A stretch of DNA of 64,000 nt from Turnera subulata (lineage: Eukaryota; Streptophyta; Magnoliopsida; Malpighiales; Passifloraceae), in assembly GCA_028386065.3 (NCBI GenBank), contig JAKUCV010005746.1, positions 1 through 64,000 of the forward strand. The letters run 5' to 3'. How positions within the stretch are numbered: position 1 is the stretch's first letter; each line of letters opens with the position of its first letter. Below, piece by piece: positions 47,201 through 60,100 of this stretch. The translations under genes were made by a program, and so were the position numbers. The notes under the pieces are model-generated. The model saw only the letters and a list, made by a program, of their open reading frames with translations, had not been told where the DNA came from and made no database searches.

Positions 47201-50200
47201 GAACTCTCACGGTTCAAAATGTCCACAGAATCAAGGTTTCCTCCTACGAGTGAGACAGCTAACATGTATCTTCGAGCTAGTTCTGGCCAAGTAAGCTCAT
47301 TAATTGGCAGCCAATCGAGCATTGTTTTCTTGGCAAAAGTTAAGTTATCAGCTTCTTTCTTTCTTCTTTTCCTTGGCTTAGATTCTCCAGTTTCCAGAGT
47401 AGGATCCATAAAAGCTGATAACTTAGGCTGTAGCTCAGTGAAGAGTACTTTCAGCAGTGAGCAGTGAGCTTTGGTCAAAATTCTGCCACGGCATGAGTTA
47501 GAGGCATCAGGTGCCCGTCTCTTTTTGTCAGTTGCCGAGGATGGTTCTGTTTCATCTGTGCTCAATGCATGCTGACTCATTTCATTTGCCATAGAAACAG
47601 AAGAACCTCTAACGTCGGAGGAACAGTCTATAAGTTCATCTTCAAGTTCCTTAAATGAGAAAGCCTCTTCCAGTCCAAAAACTCCAGAAAAGCGCCATAG
47701 TAACTCCCATGACTAAACACATGAAATGAAAAGCAAGAACAATCAGGTCTGGAACATAACATATTAATATCCCACTAACTTGCAGCAGGTTTCAGAGGAA
47801 CAATTACCTCAAGAACGTCGCCAATCATATCTATAGGCAACTTGGAGCTCAAAAAGTTGCCCGGGGGACACCTTTGAGCTGCCTGCTTCCGAAGCCTTTT
47901 ACATCCTCTAAGTGTACCATCTGCTTCCCTCTCATCTCTTGCATCACTCTTCCTCTTGGCCAGAAGAAAGCCACTTCCAACAGTATGCAATTCAGACTTT
48001 TTACATCTTTTATTAAGGAATGTATAGTCTACACAGGCATGAACACCTGGAAGTTGCTCTATTATTTCTTGCACAAATGCTACATCTAATCCAAATCTGT
48101 CTTGGTCTAACCACTTGCCCAGTGCTTCAGAACAATTAGTAAGCTCATTGCTGCTGTGGATTTCACATGGGATATCAAAAGGGCCAGAGGTATGGCAAAA
48201 CTTAGCCAATGAATTAGTAGATTCAATTGCACGGACATTATCAAGGATTACACATGAAGGACACCATCCAGATGTGTCATGGCTGCAACAAAATTTACAT
48301 ACACCATTCCGCTGGTAGATTTCGCGGCAAGCACGGACAAGATTTTCTGACACCATCCTCCACACTGAAGATGATGATCTCCCTTCCACTTGAAACTCAC
48401 CAATCTCATCACCGAATCTTTTATGATTGGTTGATTGTTTTGCAATATTTTGGGATTGTGATTCACACATTGGTTGAGAATTGTATACATCATGTGCCTC
48501 ATATCCAGCACTATGCATAACATCGAAATCCAGATGGGGGGGACTACTCTCTGAGAACATCATCTCAACATTTATATCCTCAAAAACATCCACATCATGA
48601 ATGGTACTGACTTTCCTGTTCTCAGCGCCAAAGCTCGGCCTGGACAGGACTGTTGACCCAATAGGGATGGGTTTTGCAGAACATGGAAATCGCTGAACCT
48701 GGAAAACTGGACCACAGTCACCACCATCTGATATGTTGCATACAAAAAGAGAACCTGTAATCTTATCATGCCAACTGGATTTGTAACCTATAGGCCAAAT
48801 TTGGGCTGCATTATGATAAGAGGGTCGTGGATCAACTTCCCCCACAGAAAGAATAAAAAAATCTTCAAACTGGACTGGGAATTCATCCTGGAAAATCAGT
48901 TACACAAAATCATGAGATCTTTTAGACCATTGATAAAACTACTACAGAATATACAGACATGATAAAAAAAAAATGTGGTATAAAGCCAATAGAAAGGGTA
49001 GAAAAGTTAACAAAGTTAAAGATAAGGGGCAGCATACTAACGTTATGCTCCAAAGAATCGCAACCACCATTCCCTTCTGGCCTGGCGCCTGTGGCTATCA
49101 AATTACTCCTAAGCTGGCAGGCCTCAGCACCCATGGTTACCGTGCCTAATGATAACTCCCCACAGAAACTGCTTTTGAAACTTTCCTCACAACTTCTTTT
49201 ATTTAAATGCAACCCACTCCTTACAAATACAAACTTGTCACTTCTTTCCTGAGGCATCAAAGGGTAGCAATTTGACACCAAACCAAGATGACAGGCAACG
49301 TCTAACATCGACTCAAACCTATTTCCATCCGGCGAACAGTATACTGCAAGAGTCTTGCATCTCTTCTGACAGTAAGAAAACTCCACATGCCAACCATCTT
49401 CCAGTATCCCGTTGTTGTTAAAAACATACTCTCTTAAAGCTTGCAAGAATTTTTCGCTCAGATTTTGAAATGGTAATGCATGTGTTGAGTAATCACTTGC
49501 CCAATGCTTTGTCATAAACACATAATCCATACCTGCCTCTATCAAATTTCTATCATAGTTTAATCTCGGCTGTATAATATCTACAGGAGATGACATGGCA
49601 AAGCTTGTCATGCTGCCAGATGTCTTCGTAAGATCAAAGTGATTCCCCAAAGCAAATAAATTAGACCCTGTAACTGCGGTACTGTTCGAGTCCCCAGCAG
49701 AAGAAGTCTCACCCACACGATGCACTCTACATATTGCAGAAAACGTTTAAGCAATAACATGAAAGAATATGCAACTCTAACAACATTCATATGCATATAA
49801 AACAAACCCTAACACCACACCACACCACACTATTATCAACTGTGAAGGGTCATCAACCACCATAAGGGGTCATTTCAGCTTAAATGCCTCTCAAACTCTG
49901 GAGAATTTAGCAAAAACAAACTAAAATAGGAAAGCTAGAGTGCCAACTTACTAAAACCAAAAAAGAGAAAAGAAGGAAGAGAAAATCTTGCGCCAAATTT
50001 GGCATAAAAAGGATGGGGAAAAAAGCGGGAGAGCCAGTTTTCCAACACACACTGTCACTACCTGCAAGGACGAGTTTCACACCGAAACCACTGAAAGAAT
50101 TGGACAGCACTGACCGAGAAATAGCAACTAAATGTTTCCAGAATTGTCGTGTTTTTAACTGGGCAACTCATTCAGAGCTCCCCAAAGTTTAAAGGAGTCT

Positions 50201-50931
50201 TTTCACTCAAGGAAGAAAAAGAAATAGGAGTAGAAGAAGAAAGCTTCAATTGTCGGCTAATTTGGAATGAAGTTCAACTTCAGGGCTCTGAGTTTGGAAT
50301 GAAGTTGAATTGTTCCGAAAATGACCTTATTAAGAGGGAAAATAAACCATAAAAAAAAAGAACTTAGGCTGTACTTTAGGTTTTATATCTCATAAATATT
50401 TCCAGCCAGGGGTTAAACTTAGATTCCATTTTCTTATAGGCCAAGTGCACAAGAAATTAAACTTAAACCATAGTTTTAACTCGTTTTCTATTTTATAGAA
50501 AAAGAAAAAACGAAGCAAGTTTAAGGATTTTGTAAAGTTAACTGCGCCGGAAAAGAAAAAAATCACCACGCCATTGAAATGAAAACTATAGACTTAACTC
50601 TCCAATGGAGAAGAGACATGAAACCATACCCAAAGTAGTTAACCAATTTACAACTCTGCTCTTCCTCTTCTTCTTCTACTTCTTCTCCGTCTTGCTCGCT
50701 GGGCAAGGCATTGATGTCCAGGAGCACCACTTTACCTTTCCCGCTCCCGTCAGCCGCCTCGGAGCGAGCACCGTCATCTCCGGCGACGGCGAGCGCCGCC
50801 TCACGGGGAGAGCAGATAGGCGTCTCGTTGAGATCGATGTCGAACGGCACCGCGCGGTTACTAGGGCTCTCCTCCTCCTCCTCCTCCTCCTCCTCGAGCT
50901 TCGAACCATAGCCGTTTAGCTCCTCCTCCAT
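38258..50931 (-). CDS. MBD9: Methyl-CpG-binding domain protein 9
   Basis: Multi-domain chromatin reader. In Arabidopsis MBD9 works with the SWR1 complex in H2A.Z deposition and affects flowering through FLC. Ten exons read downward: 50931-50630, 49726-49042, 48887-47808, 47712-47116, 45177-44872, 44160-43825, 43569-43471, 42277-41846, 41346-39019, 38611-38258. Sum 6519 nt (2172 aa), phase kept; Arabidopsis MBD9 is about the same length. Visible parts: acidic N-terminus with an FDIDLNETP motif; MBD-like fold with GILEDGWHVEF (about 193-252); FYRN with WPIGYKSSWHDK (about 330-400) and a likely FYRC after it; DDT-like helices in exon 4; bromodomain in exons 6-7 (SRPLDFRTIDLRL); C4HC3 PHD finger in exon 8 (CKICG...CDQCDSGYHTYC...WYCPSC, about 1180-1225); a C2H2-like CLVCH...H...C in exon 9; and a basic C-terminus. 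The extra N-terminal PHD-like finger of the Arabidopsis protein was not found. Introns up to about 1.9 kb hold nothing recognised. Confidence 0.95.
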
Positions 50932-53894
50932 CTCGGCTCGGGATGATACAGCCAGCTAAGCTCTAAAACCAAAAACAAACAAACAAAAAAAAAAACAGAG
51001 AGAAGCAACCTTTAAGAATTCGTCAAAAGATTCGGGGGGCGGCGATCCCCTGCAGCCAAGAGCATTATAATAAGCTACGTAAAGCCTCCCCGGGAGAAAC
51101 GGGAACGGCAATTCCTTCACCGACTGTGGAGAATGCGGGGGAGGAGGAGGAGGTGGGTGAGTGAGTGAGTGAGTGGGGGGAAATGGAAATGACCAAAGAG
51201 GACTGAAATGGAGGACTAGATTCTGTTGGTTGTCTTGCGTTGTTGGGTCTAGAATGGAAGAAGGCGAGAGAGAGAAGAAAGCGAAGAAGCATTGGGCTGG
51301 TGTTTTTCTTTTCTTTTTCTTTCCTTTTCTTTTGTTTACGTTTCTTCTTCTCTCTCGATACTGGCGAAAAACCGGGGGGGTTTTTTTGGGGGTTTCGGAC
51401 GGAAATGACGGGAATGGGCTCGTTAGTTACGCGAGGTGTAGGGCGTCGTTAGTTATGTTTTATCCGGGAAATCGTCATTAATTTGGCGGAGGGTTGTTTT
51501 GGATTTGTTTGGGGGGTCGGGTCGGGGAGGAGGTGGTTAAGGGTTAAGAAGAGTTTGGTGGGTGGGGGGGGGGTGTTTGTTTGTGTTTCTTTTCTTGCAT
51601 ATATGCATGCTTGTCTGTACTTTGAGGTTGTCGTCGTGGCAACGTCCCTTTCCCCAAGGGTAACATGGAGATTTTGATCGAGACCACTTACTGAACACGC
51701 TTACTCCAACTCACCCAGAAGATGTAGAACGAACGAACAAGTATGCCCACCCCCCACCCCCCAAAAAAAAGAAACACGATTTGCGTTCTACTGATGTGAA
51801 TAGTAAGTACTGTTTGGTGTGTGTTTATATTTATTTATTTATTTATTTAGTGTTTTTCCCATCGTGAGTCGTGAAATGGGGTGTTTTGTCCTGAGGTTAA
51901 AGATGTTAGATGCGCAACCCACGCCATCCACTCCCAGCCAATGGTCCAATGGGTACAAGGGACGTCATTATTTCATACCGGACAAATTATGTGACTTTTG
52001 GGCGGTTACTCTTAACCACTACTCGCCAACAACACACACAGGCAAACACTGTCTACTCTGTCTGTCTTAGTGTCTTACTAATACAATACCCACCCTCCAC
52101 CCGTACACCAACGCAACGCAACGCATGAATTTTTCACGCTCATTTCATTTGGTTCCATTTTGATTTATCCCTACATTTCGCATTTTAGTATTTTACAGTC
52201 TTCTACGAACTGTCTCTTTTGTTTTTGGTCAATGGAGTCCCTACCAAGCAGGGAGTTACGCATCCCGCGAGCTTGAGTGCAGTAGTTATTATTGTTCGAC
52301 CAAGAAAAAGCGTATTCCTAGTCCTAATCAATGCAGTTGCGTAACATACGTGCTGCTTTCGTACATTTGAAATCTTTGAACTAACGTTGGACTTCCTCTA
52401 TCTAAGCTAGTAGTACCTTTTTTATAGTAAAAACAAAACAAATCTAACATTCAATAGAGTAGAGAAGAGAGATCAAAGGGTGAATCTGTAACTAAAACAG
52501 ATCCCAGTTGCATTGAAGGACAGACAGACATAGAAACGATGCTAGTGATGATAATTAATTGGAGTGTTTCTAGTTACACACATAGATTGGGTCCGTCCAT
52601 AATATATGGTTCTCTTCTTCGATAACTAAAAAAAAAAGCCAATTAAAACGCGATGCTCATGCCTGGAGGTGAGACGAATACGGCTTCCTTCCTGTAACCG
52701 CTCTTAATAAAGTTGGTCTTGTTGTGTTGGCGTTTACGGCCGAATTTGGACAACTTTTTGTCACGTGCTTCTCGCCCCCTCCCTTGCCTTGCCTCCACTA
52801 CAACTACTCATTGCTTTTAGTCTTTGTAGAGAATTTAATTGCATACTGATGACTGAGGAACCAAAGCGGTAGGTATGTGAAATTGTGAATGACAGTCGTG
52901 GGGTGTATTGATGGGTGTGGATAAGGATGTTTGGATAAGAACCCTCTCTTTTTCTTTCTTTCTTTCAAGTCTAGTACTCCTCTAGTACTCCCACTGGTTT
53001 TATTCAGATTGAGCCGGGTCGATCTATTCACCATACGCTAAAACTCCTGACCTTCCCGACCTTGTTTAGAGAAATCAAAGTGTCAGAAGAAAGAATCACT
53101 CGAAACCAACTGGAAAATGTTTGTTTCTCTTATCCATCAGAGGAGGTCCACCTGTGTTCCAATCCAATGTTCCAATGTAGTAGTCAAAGATATTATTATA
53201 AAAGGCAGCTCTACTCACTAAGACTACATAATCACTATATAATCGATATGCTCAATCCAGTCCAATCTAGTCAAACATATCATTATAAAAAGGCAGCTCT
53301 ACTCGCTGAGACTATATAAAATCGACACGCTCAATCCAGTCCAATCTAATTCAAGTCTGCATGCCGTATCTCATGGTAGTATGCCAGTGGGCAAGGAAAA
53401 GGGAAGAGAAGACGAGACATACATAACTAAAACACACTGAACTGAACACAGCATAACCGTCATTTATGTTAAGGCAAGTACTCCTGCAAGTGAACGAGGA
53501 TCAGCACCTACAGAGTGACTGAACAATCCAGTATTTACCTAGAGCATTTTTGTTCTGGCATCACATTTTAACAATGACCTTTGTCATCAGGAAATTGGAT
53601 CCAGATCAAGCTTCTTCTTTAGCTTCCTATTGTTGAAGTATTAATGAAGCTGATCTTTAGTTCTCGAGAAAGACAGCCTTGGATACCTCTTTACAAACAG
53701 AAAAGAAAAGAGGAAAGAAGAAAGAAAAGATGATGCCAGGGATCATCAAGAAACAGAATAATTATACAGCTGAACAAAGTTCAAATTGTACACAGCTTTA
53801 CAGGATGGAAACATAATTGCAGCAACCCATCCCAGCCCCGATTTTGGGATCTGCAACCGAGCTAAGAGTATATGTCCAATTTCATACAAACTTG
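50932..53894. other. Region upstream of MBD9 and downstream of ENT1
   Basis: The first 1 kb upstream of MBD9 contains simple repeats: (GTGA)n at about 51155-51175, T- and G-rich stretches at 51300-51590 and (TTTA)n at about 51830-51850. About 53500-53894 should be the ENT1 3' UTR. Short open frames are not supported by any motif. A tandem repeat is listed separately. Confidence 0.4.
53181..53347. repeat. Tandem repeat, about 80-87 bp unit, two copies
   Basis: tagtcaaagatattattata (53181) and tagtcaaacatatcattata (53268) start two copies. Both continue with aaaggcagctctactc, then gctcaatccagtccaatct. The copies differ by a small indel and several substitutions. Confidence 0.85.
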
Positions 53895-55408
53895 TCAAAT
53901 GACCCAAAACCAAGATACAACTGATCCAGAAGCCAGACCAATAACCAGGAACAGCACCATCACAATACCAGCAGTTTCTGCGTGTTGTAACTGGACAGTC
54001 TTAGGAGCCAAAATCATCAAGACGCTCGTCAAGTAGCCATTAGTAAGTCCCAAAAGACAGGTCAAGATAGTCACTGGAATCTCCGTCCGAAAGAATCGAG
54101 GGCCATGGAGGCAGCCTAAGAAGAGTGGAAAAAAGAGCAATCTTGCGAAACAACCTCCAATGGCAACCTTTGCATTCTCAAGTAGATAGAGAGCAGTCAA
54201 TGACTTGCCAACCAGGTCAAACACATTGTAGGCAGTAATGAGGAGGATTGGATACCAGTCCTTGAGAGTTTCAGAGTGCACATCCTCGGTTATGTACCCC
54301 GGAAATATCGACAGAGTCACTACATAGATAAGCAAAATCCCAATCCCATACCACTTGACACCCCAAAAAATATCCCACAGCGTCGATCTCCAGCGAGCAC
54401 CAGTTAGAGAACCTTTCTCCTCTCTTTCCTCATTCACAGCCTGAATTTTCAAGTCCGTATAGTACTTGATGACAGCCAGCCTAGGTGCCACATTGTACAA
54501 GACAACGCACACCGCCATAACCACAATCCCAACAGCAAAGTAAAGATTTGCACTTTTTCTCAGGCCACGAGCATCCTGTGGATAGGCAGCTTTGGTAAAG
54601 ATCCTAAGAAACGACACAAGCACTCCTGCATTCAAACAAAAGAAAATAGTTGAAACAAGACATGCAACATAGAAACAAACTCCCAAAATAGGAACTTCCC
54701 GCTTCTTATTACTAATTTTGGAACACATCCGCACGCCCAATATGATTTAGATCTTTGAAGAGAAAATTGAAAGTAACTAGTAAGTGAACCTCGGACTTAG
54801 CATGTTTAACAGTATTAAAATAAAAAAAATGGAAAGTAAATAGTGTTGATTTGGAGAAGAATGTTACCGGACCCAGCAGTGCCGGCAAAAACCGCCTGCA
54901 TATAGCGTCCAGGCAACTCTCCGGCAGACCCAACAAGGCCGGCCTGAACCAACGCATCCGCGAGACCCGAAAGCGCGAGCGCACCGACGGTGACGTAAAA
55001 CCCACTGTACAACCCGACTCGACCCTTGATGTAAACGGCGTCCATGACCGGGACCACAAGCAAGGCGAGGACGAAGAGGACCAAACCCACGTTGATGCGG
55101 ACAATGGCGTGGGACTTGTGGGCGAAGAAGACGATGAGGAGGAGGCAGGCGAGGCCGACGAGCATGTAACTGACGGCGAAGGTGCGGTCGACGGGAACAT
55201 CCGGGTAGATGAAGGAGAAGTAGTCAACGGCGGTGATGAAGGCGTTCCAGGGGAGGAGGAAGCCGAAGCCCAGGACGAAGTATATTATGTAGGCCAAGTG
55301 GAATGCGTCTTTGGGAACTTTCTGGGGGGCGGTTTCGGCGCTGGTGGTGGACAAGAGGAGGGTGGATTCGGTGTCGGCAGTGACTGCCGGTGTGGCGGAG
55401 AGACCCAT
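53895..55408 (-). CDS. ENT1: Equilibrative nucleoside transporter 1
   Basis: SLC29-family multi-pass membrane carrier for nucleosides; Arabidopsis ENT1 acts as a nucleoside/H+ symporter, reported at the plasma membrane and tonoplast. Two exons: 55408-54868 and 54625-53895. Together they make 1272 nt (423 aa; Arabidopsis ENT1 is about the same), with the junction splitting a Gly codon. Exon 1 encodes a short polar N-terminus, then PRDAFHLAYIIYF-like VPKDAFHLAYIIYF, FLLPWNAFITAVDYF and the following membrane helices up to GRYMQAVFAGTAGSG. Exon 2 has the loop with EEKGSLTGARWRSTLW, GYITEDVHSE, DWYPILLITAYNVFDL, RTEIPVTILTCLLGLTNGY and the terminal helix ending SWFWVI. All family signatures are present and it looks functional. 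A copy of exon 1 lies at 62826-63363, beyond a copia element. Confidence 0.94.
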
Positions 55409-55800
55409 CGCGCGAGGTCCGGGTCTACCTCTGGTTTATTTGTTTTTTCTCTTTTTTTTACAAAAAAAAAAAAAAAAGATCAAGGATTTGACCGATTTGT
55501 GTGTTTTGGTTGGGTGGACTTGCAGATAAATGGGAAGTGGTTTAGTTCGTGTCAGAGAACGACTGCGTTTCAGTAGTTGGAAACGATAAGATTCTTTTTA
55601 GCGGGTCCTACTTTACACTTTTACTTTACATCCTCCAATCCAATGTTTGGTTGCATGTGCGAGACATTATTGTTACGTTATTTCAATTAAAGTACTCTTC
55701 TTTCTTGAGCTGGATTAAAATACTCTCATATGGAGGTTAAATGTACAAATAAGCTCCTAGTTTGAGCAGATTTATTGTCGAGAAAAAGAACGATTAAGCA
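55409..55800. other. ENT1 upstream region
   Basis: Presumed promoter and 5' UTR of the minus-strand ENT1 gene, with A/T runs near 55440-55480. The last five bases before the copia element (agagc, 55801-55805) are its target-site duplication. Confidence 0.45.
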
Positions 55801-55805
55801 AGAGC

Positions 55806-55989
55806 TGTTATAAAACACGTTGTGTATAGTGAATACTGTGTTATCTACTTACCTGTATATATTGAGGCATACATAGCGAATGAAGAGTGAGCTTGGATGA
55901 CGCTTCTCTTCTATGTTTCTTCCTCTTATCTTCTTCATCTTCTTGATCAAACAGCAAAAACATTCTCATTAAACATCAAATTTATAACA
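55806..55989 (+). repeat. Copia 5' LTR
   Basis: 184 bp direct repeat with TG...CA ends. It contains gtatatattgagg (a TATA-like box) and a C/T-rich stretch. By eye it differs from the 3' LTR at about six positions, all substitutions. Confidence 0.95.
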
Positions 55990-56809
55990 CGTTATCAGCA
56001 CGAGCTCGTCTCTACCCCGAGCTTCGTTTTGCTTCGTTTTGTTTTGCAAAAAAAAATGAAAGAAAAAAAACAGAAACCAAGCAAAGCTGCCAACTCGGGT
56101 CACTGTTCACCCCAAGACGACCCGCGCCGCCGTGCACGACACCACCCTCCCCGGCACCTTCCCCGCGCCGTCGCCATCTCGCCGACACCTTCCCCGCCAC
56201 CTTCCGCCGCCGGACGCGCCACCAGGAGGTGAAGACCTGGCGGCGACGCCCGCAACCCGAAAGACCCGTCGGGTCTGCCTCTGCTCTGCCTCGGGTCCCT
56301 TTCCTCCCCGTGGCCGAGCTCGACCCGACCACCACCATGACCTTCACTCCGCGCCCTCGTCGCTCCTCCCGTGCTCGTGCCGCCCGTGCTCACGCCGCCC
56401 GTCACCCACCGTCGCCGCCGCTGCAAAAGATGAGCAGTAGCAGCAACAGCCACGGGTCGTGGATGACCCGAGTATGGTTGGGCTGACCAGTTGGGTCAGT
56501 AGCCTCATGGGTCGGGCTGCTGCGCTGGGCCTGCTGGTCTGGGCTTGGTCTTGCGCGGGCCTAGGCTTGTCTGGCTGCTGCGGGCCTACTGCCTTGGGCT
56601 CCTGGGTCTGCTGGGCTGGGCTTGGACTTGGCCCAGTCCGGAAAAAATCTGGAAAAAATATATTTGCAAAAAGAAAAATTGGGAAAACAAAACTTAAAAG
56701 GATATATATATACCGGAATAGTAACCGGATATTAGTACGATATATTATATATATTATTATTGAAAGATTTATCGAGTAAGCATATTTTTATGTTTTTATT
56801 TTATTTACA

Positions 56810-57030
56810 TTTGGGCTATTAAAAGGGGCCGTTGCATTTAATTTTCTTGCCTTTAATTTTATTTATGTTTTGCTTGGGCTCGTACAAGGCCCATCATTTT
56901 TAATTTCCTGTTATTTATTTATTGGGCTATTAAAAGGCCCATTGTATTTAAATTTCTTGCTTTTAATTTTACTTATGTTTAATTTGGGCTCGTACTAGGC
57001 CCATCAATTTTAATTTTCTGTCATTTATAT
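56810..57030 (+). repeat. About 110 bp tandem duplication with paired site II motifs
   Basis: Two copies, about 56810-56920 and 56921-57030, each carry tgggctattaaaaggcccat-like and tgggctcgtac.aggcccat sequences. The TGGGCY and RGCCCA halves are inverted and could pair as a hairpin or act as a double TCP site. It lies in the leader of the copia element. In copy 1 one half-site is changed (aaaaggggccg). Confidence 0.75.
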
Positions 57031-57165
57031 TGGGGTAATTAACAAAAGGCCCCTGTTTATTTATTTTAATTAAGTCTTTTAATTATGTTATTTGATTTTG
57101 GGCCCTCAAAAATTTTCGGAAGAAATTCATCATGGGCATTAAATAGTTTGGAAGACTAAATGAAA

Positions 57166-60100
57166 GAGTCCAGAAGACTCAAAAATGCACCAAAGACCGG
57201 AAGTCTCACTGCCAAAAGGTCCTGCATCTTTATATGACCACCAGAAGTTGGACATTGACTGACCAATAGAAGATGGTTACTCTCACGAAATTTAAATACA
57301 AGTGTACGCACCTGAAGCAAATGCGTGTCCCTGAAGGACAAATGTAATGTTGATGATACCATAATTGGTCAAGATAATGACCACGAAATTGAAATATTAT
57401 TCTTGCTTACCCTGAAGGTGCAAGTTGACATATATTGATTAATTTATTTTTTTTATGTTTAGTTTTATTATTTTTGTTATATTTATTACCTTATGTTTAT
57501 CTTTATTGCTGCCTAATTCTTTTTATATGTACATGGATTTGTTGTTTTCTCGAATAATGACCCGGGCATTTGTCCTGAAGACAATGCAACAATGTATTCC
57601 GAAATTAATAAACGGAAATTATCCATATATAAGTAAACTAATCCGCTCCAGAAGAGCATGGGTTTTTAATATGCTCCTGAAGAGCAATATTTCACCTACC
57701 CAAAAATGCAACAGCTTTCAAGGGGGAGAGGAACACTGTATGTGAATACTGTTGCATACCTATACTGTGAAGAACACAAGTGTAAATATGATCTAGAGGA
57801 TCATATACTTACGCTGTGGAAGAGCATAAACTCCTGAAGAGTACAAAATATTCTTGTTTACAGTAATTAAAGAAATTGTTACGGATCCATTAAATCGACT
57901 CTGCTCTATTCCATGAAGCGAATAAGACAATATTATTAATTTGTCCTTATGGCCGTGGATGAGATTATAATGGCAAAGGGGGAAAACATGCATATTATTA
58001 TTGCATATGGGATTCATTACAAGGAGAACATTCACATAGAGGAATTGTTCTCATACATAAGTTGAAATAATTATTTATCGATTGGGTACAACATTGACCC
58101 TAAAACTCTGGGCTTCGTTATTGATGTTGACCCTAACACTATCGTTCCAGGAGAACCACATACCACCCACGTTGTTTTCTCCAGGTAGCTCAAACCGATT
58201 TGCTGGAGGAAAACGGAGTGGTATTACTCCATGATTCTCTGCTGGTTGCCACAGGGTTTCAGTAATCAGTACCATGTTGGGCTTGTACTAATTCTTCAGA
58301 TCTCTTAAGGTACGCACAAAATCTTGGGATCTCCTGGCCACTCCCCTGCAATTCCATAATAAAAGTCGTACCTTGGGCCATGTAGGCGATAACCCAAAAA
58401 CCCTCGGGATACTCCGAGCCATCATAGAAACCTGATAATAGCTGCTCTGATTCAGAATTTGACAAGTAGGCTCTAACTGGAATTCCTGCATTCTATCAGA
58501 TATGAAAAACATAATAGAGTTAGCCGAACTATAAAAAGAAGCCCTTAGATTGCTTTGGTCCTCTAGAAAGAAAGTCTCTTCCATAGGAGTCACAAAGAAC
58601 CTAGATGAGTAAAGCTCGTCAACAAAAACTAAACGAGGAATTCTTGCGAGTTCACTCGGCAGTTCCTCCTGCTGCTCATTCACCATGCTATAGGCTAGTC
58701 TATTCCTCCTTCCTAGATTGGCACCCTCAACAAAGAAAACGGTATAGGGGGAAGGCATGTTTTATCTTGTTAATGTTTTTCTGTATGTTTCCATCACATA
58801 TCTCTCCCCCTCCCATTTCTTATAGCCTGAGCTTAGACAGCTAGGTGACAGTTTTCATATATGGACCATCTTTCTATCTCCGAAAAGATCCAGAAGATTT
58901 CTCGGTAATTTGAATTATTTTTTAGAAAATTCCAAAGCTTTCCAATCCTCGAGGATTTGCTTTTGGAAATATTTGCCACTACATTAATTATTGCTCAATA
59001 ATTCTAATTTTTTCCGACATGAGTAGCAGATATAAGCTTGATATTGGCACATATATTGCAGCCTGAAGCTAGCAATTTAAGTTATTAAACTTACCATATC
59101 CAGCCAGAAGCTGAAATGCTCTAGCCTGAAGCTAGCAATTTTAAGTGTTTAAATATACAAGTTTATATAGCCTGAAGCTGAGACCGACTAGAAGTTGACT
59201 GATAGATATTTAATATATAGCTAGTATGCACCAGCCAGAAGCTGGTAAATAATTTTTCCAAGTTATCCAGCCTGGAGCTGGCACCGACTTGAAGTTGGTA
59301 CATGGACATATTGTTTGGCATGACCGGTTGGGCTATCCCGGATCAATTATGATGCACGAAATTGATTGAAAAATCAGAAGTTTTTACAATCAATGAATTT
59401 CCATGAGCTTGTTTGCTGCAAAACTTATTACCCAGCCTTCCTAAGATGAGAATGGCCTAGTATCACCAGCAAGTTTGAGAAAGATTCAGGGACATGAACG
59501 CAGACTGATAAATCCGTTGTGTTAACCATCTAGGTAATTTTTACGATGCATCGACTAGATGGTCTATTGTGTAACGCAAGTTGGCATTGTGCGCACTAAT
59601 TTAATAATTAAGCCACTTGCAGGTATATGTCCCTACTTATGTTACTAGACTATATGTCTAGATAATGCTGGTATATTTCTTCAATGGATAATGTATATCA
59701 ATGGCAATAAACCCAAACAGATCTGGGGGAACATTGACAATTGATTGCAGGACCATTGATGAAATATTATTGCTTGAGAAAATGGTATTTTATATGCAGC
59801 AACGCTTGAGTGCATCAAGCCAACATGATAAGATCTCCCCATTTAATTGATTAATGGTCACATACTGAGTATCTCCCATCTTTGGACCATCGGTTGTTTA
59901 GTATATAATGCTCCACCACAGTATTATGAAATTGGTCTTTAAAGAAGATTGGGAATCTACGTTGGGTATGTATCTCCATAAATTACAAAAGTAATTGAAA
60001 CCTATGACAGGAGATTGGAAATTTATTTATAGTAAGATTTGCTTATTAATTGATGTTTTACCCAACATCAGGAGGAGAGAATAAGTAGCTGGATCAAGAG

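Noticed and set aside
48959..49252. Plus-strand frames within MBD9 (also at 40473, 40961, 48227)
   Set aside because: They overlap well-supported minus-strand MBD9 exons and are antisense shadows.
54851..55576. 241-codon plus-strand frame opposite ENT1
   Set aside because: It is the antisense shadow of ENT1 exon 1, whose transmembrane codons and splice signals fit the minus strand.
56100..56486. Open frames rich in Pro, Arg and His in the copia leader as a captured gene
   Set aside because: Frames are open on both strands with no motif and the GC-rich composition alone explains them. Capture remains possible but is not supported.
57786..57806. MicroRNA precursor
   Set aside because: Stems of 8-9 bp are far too short for a plant pri-miRNA; no longer arm-to-arm pairing was seen around it.
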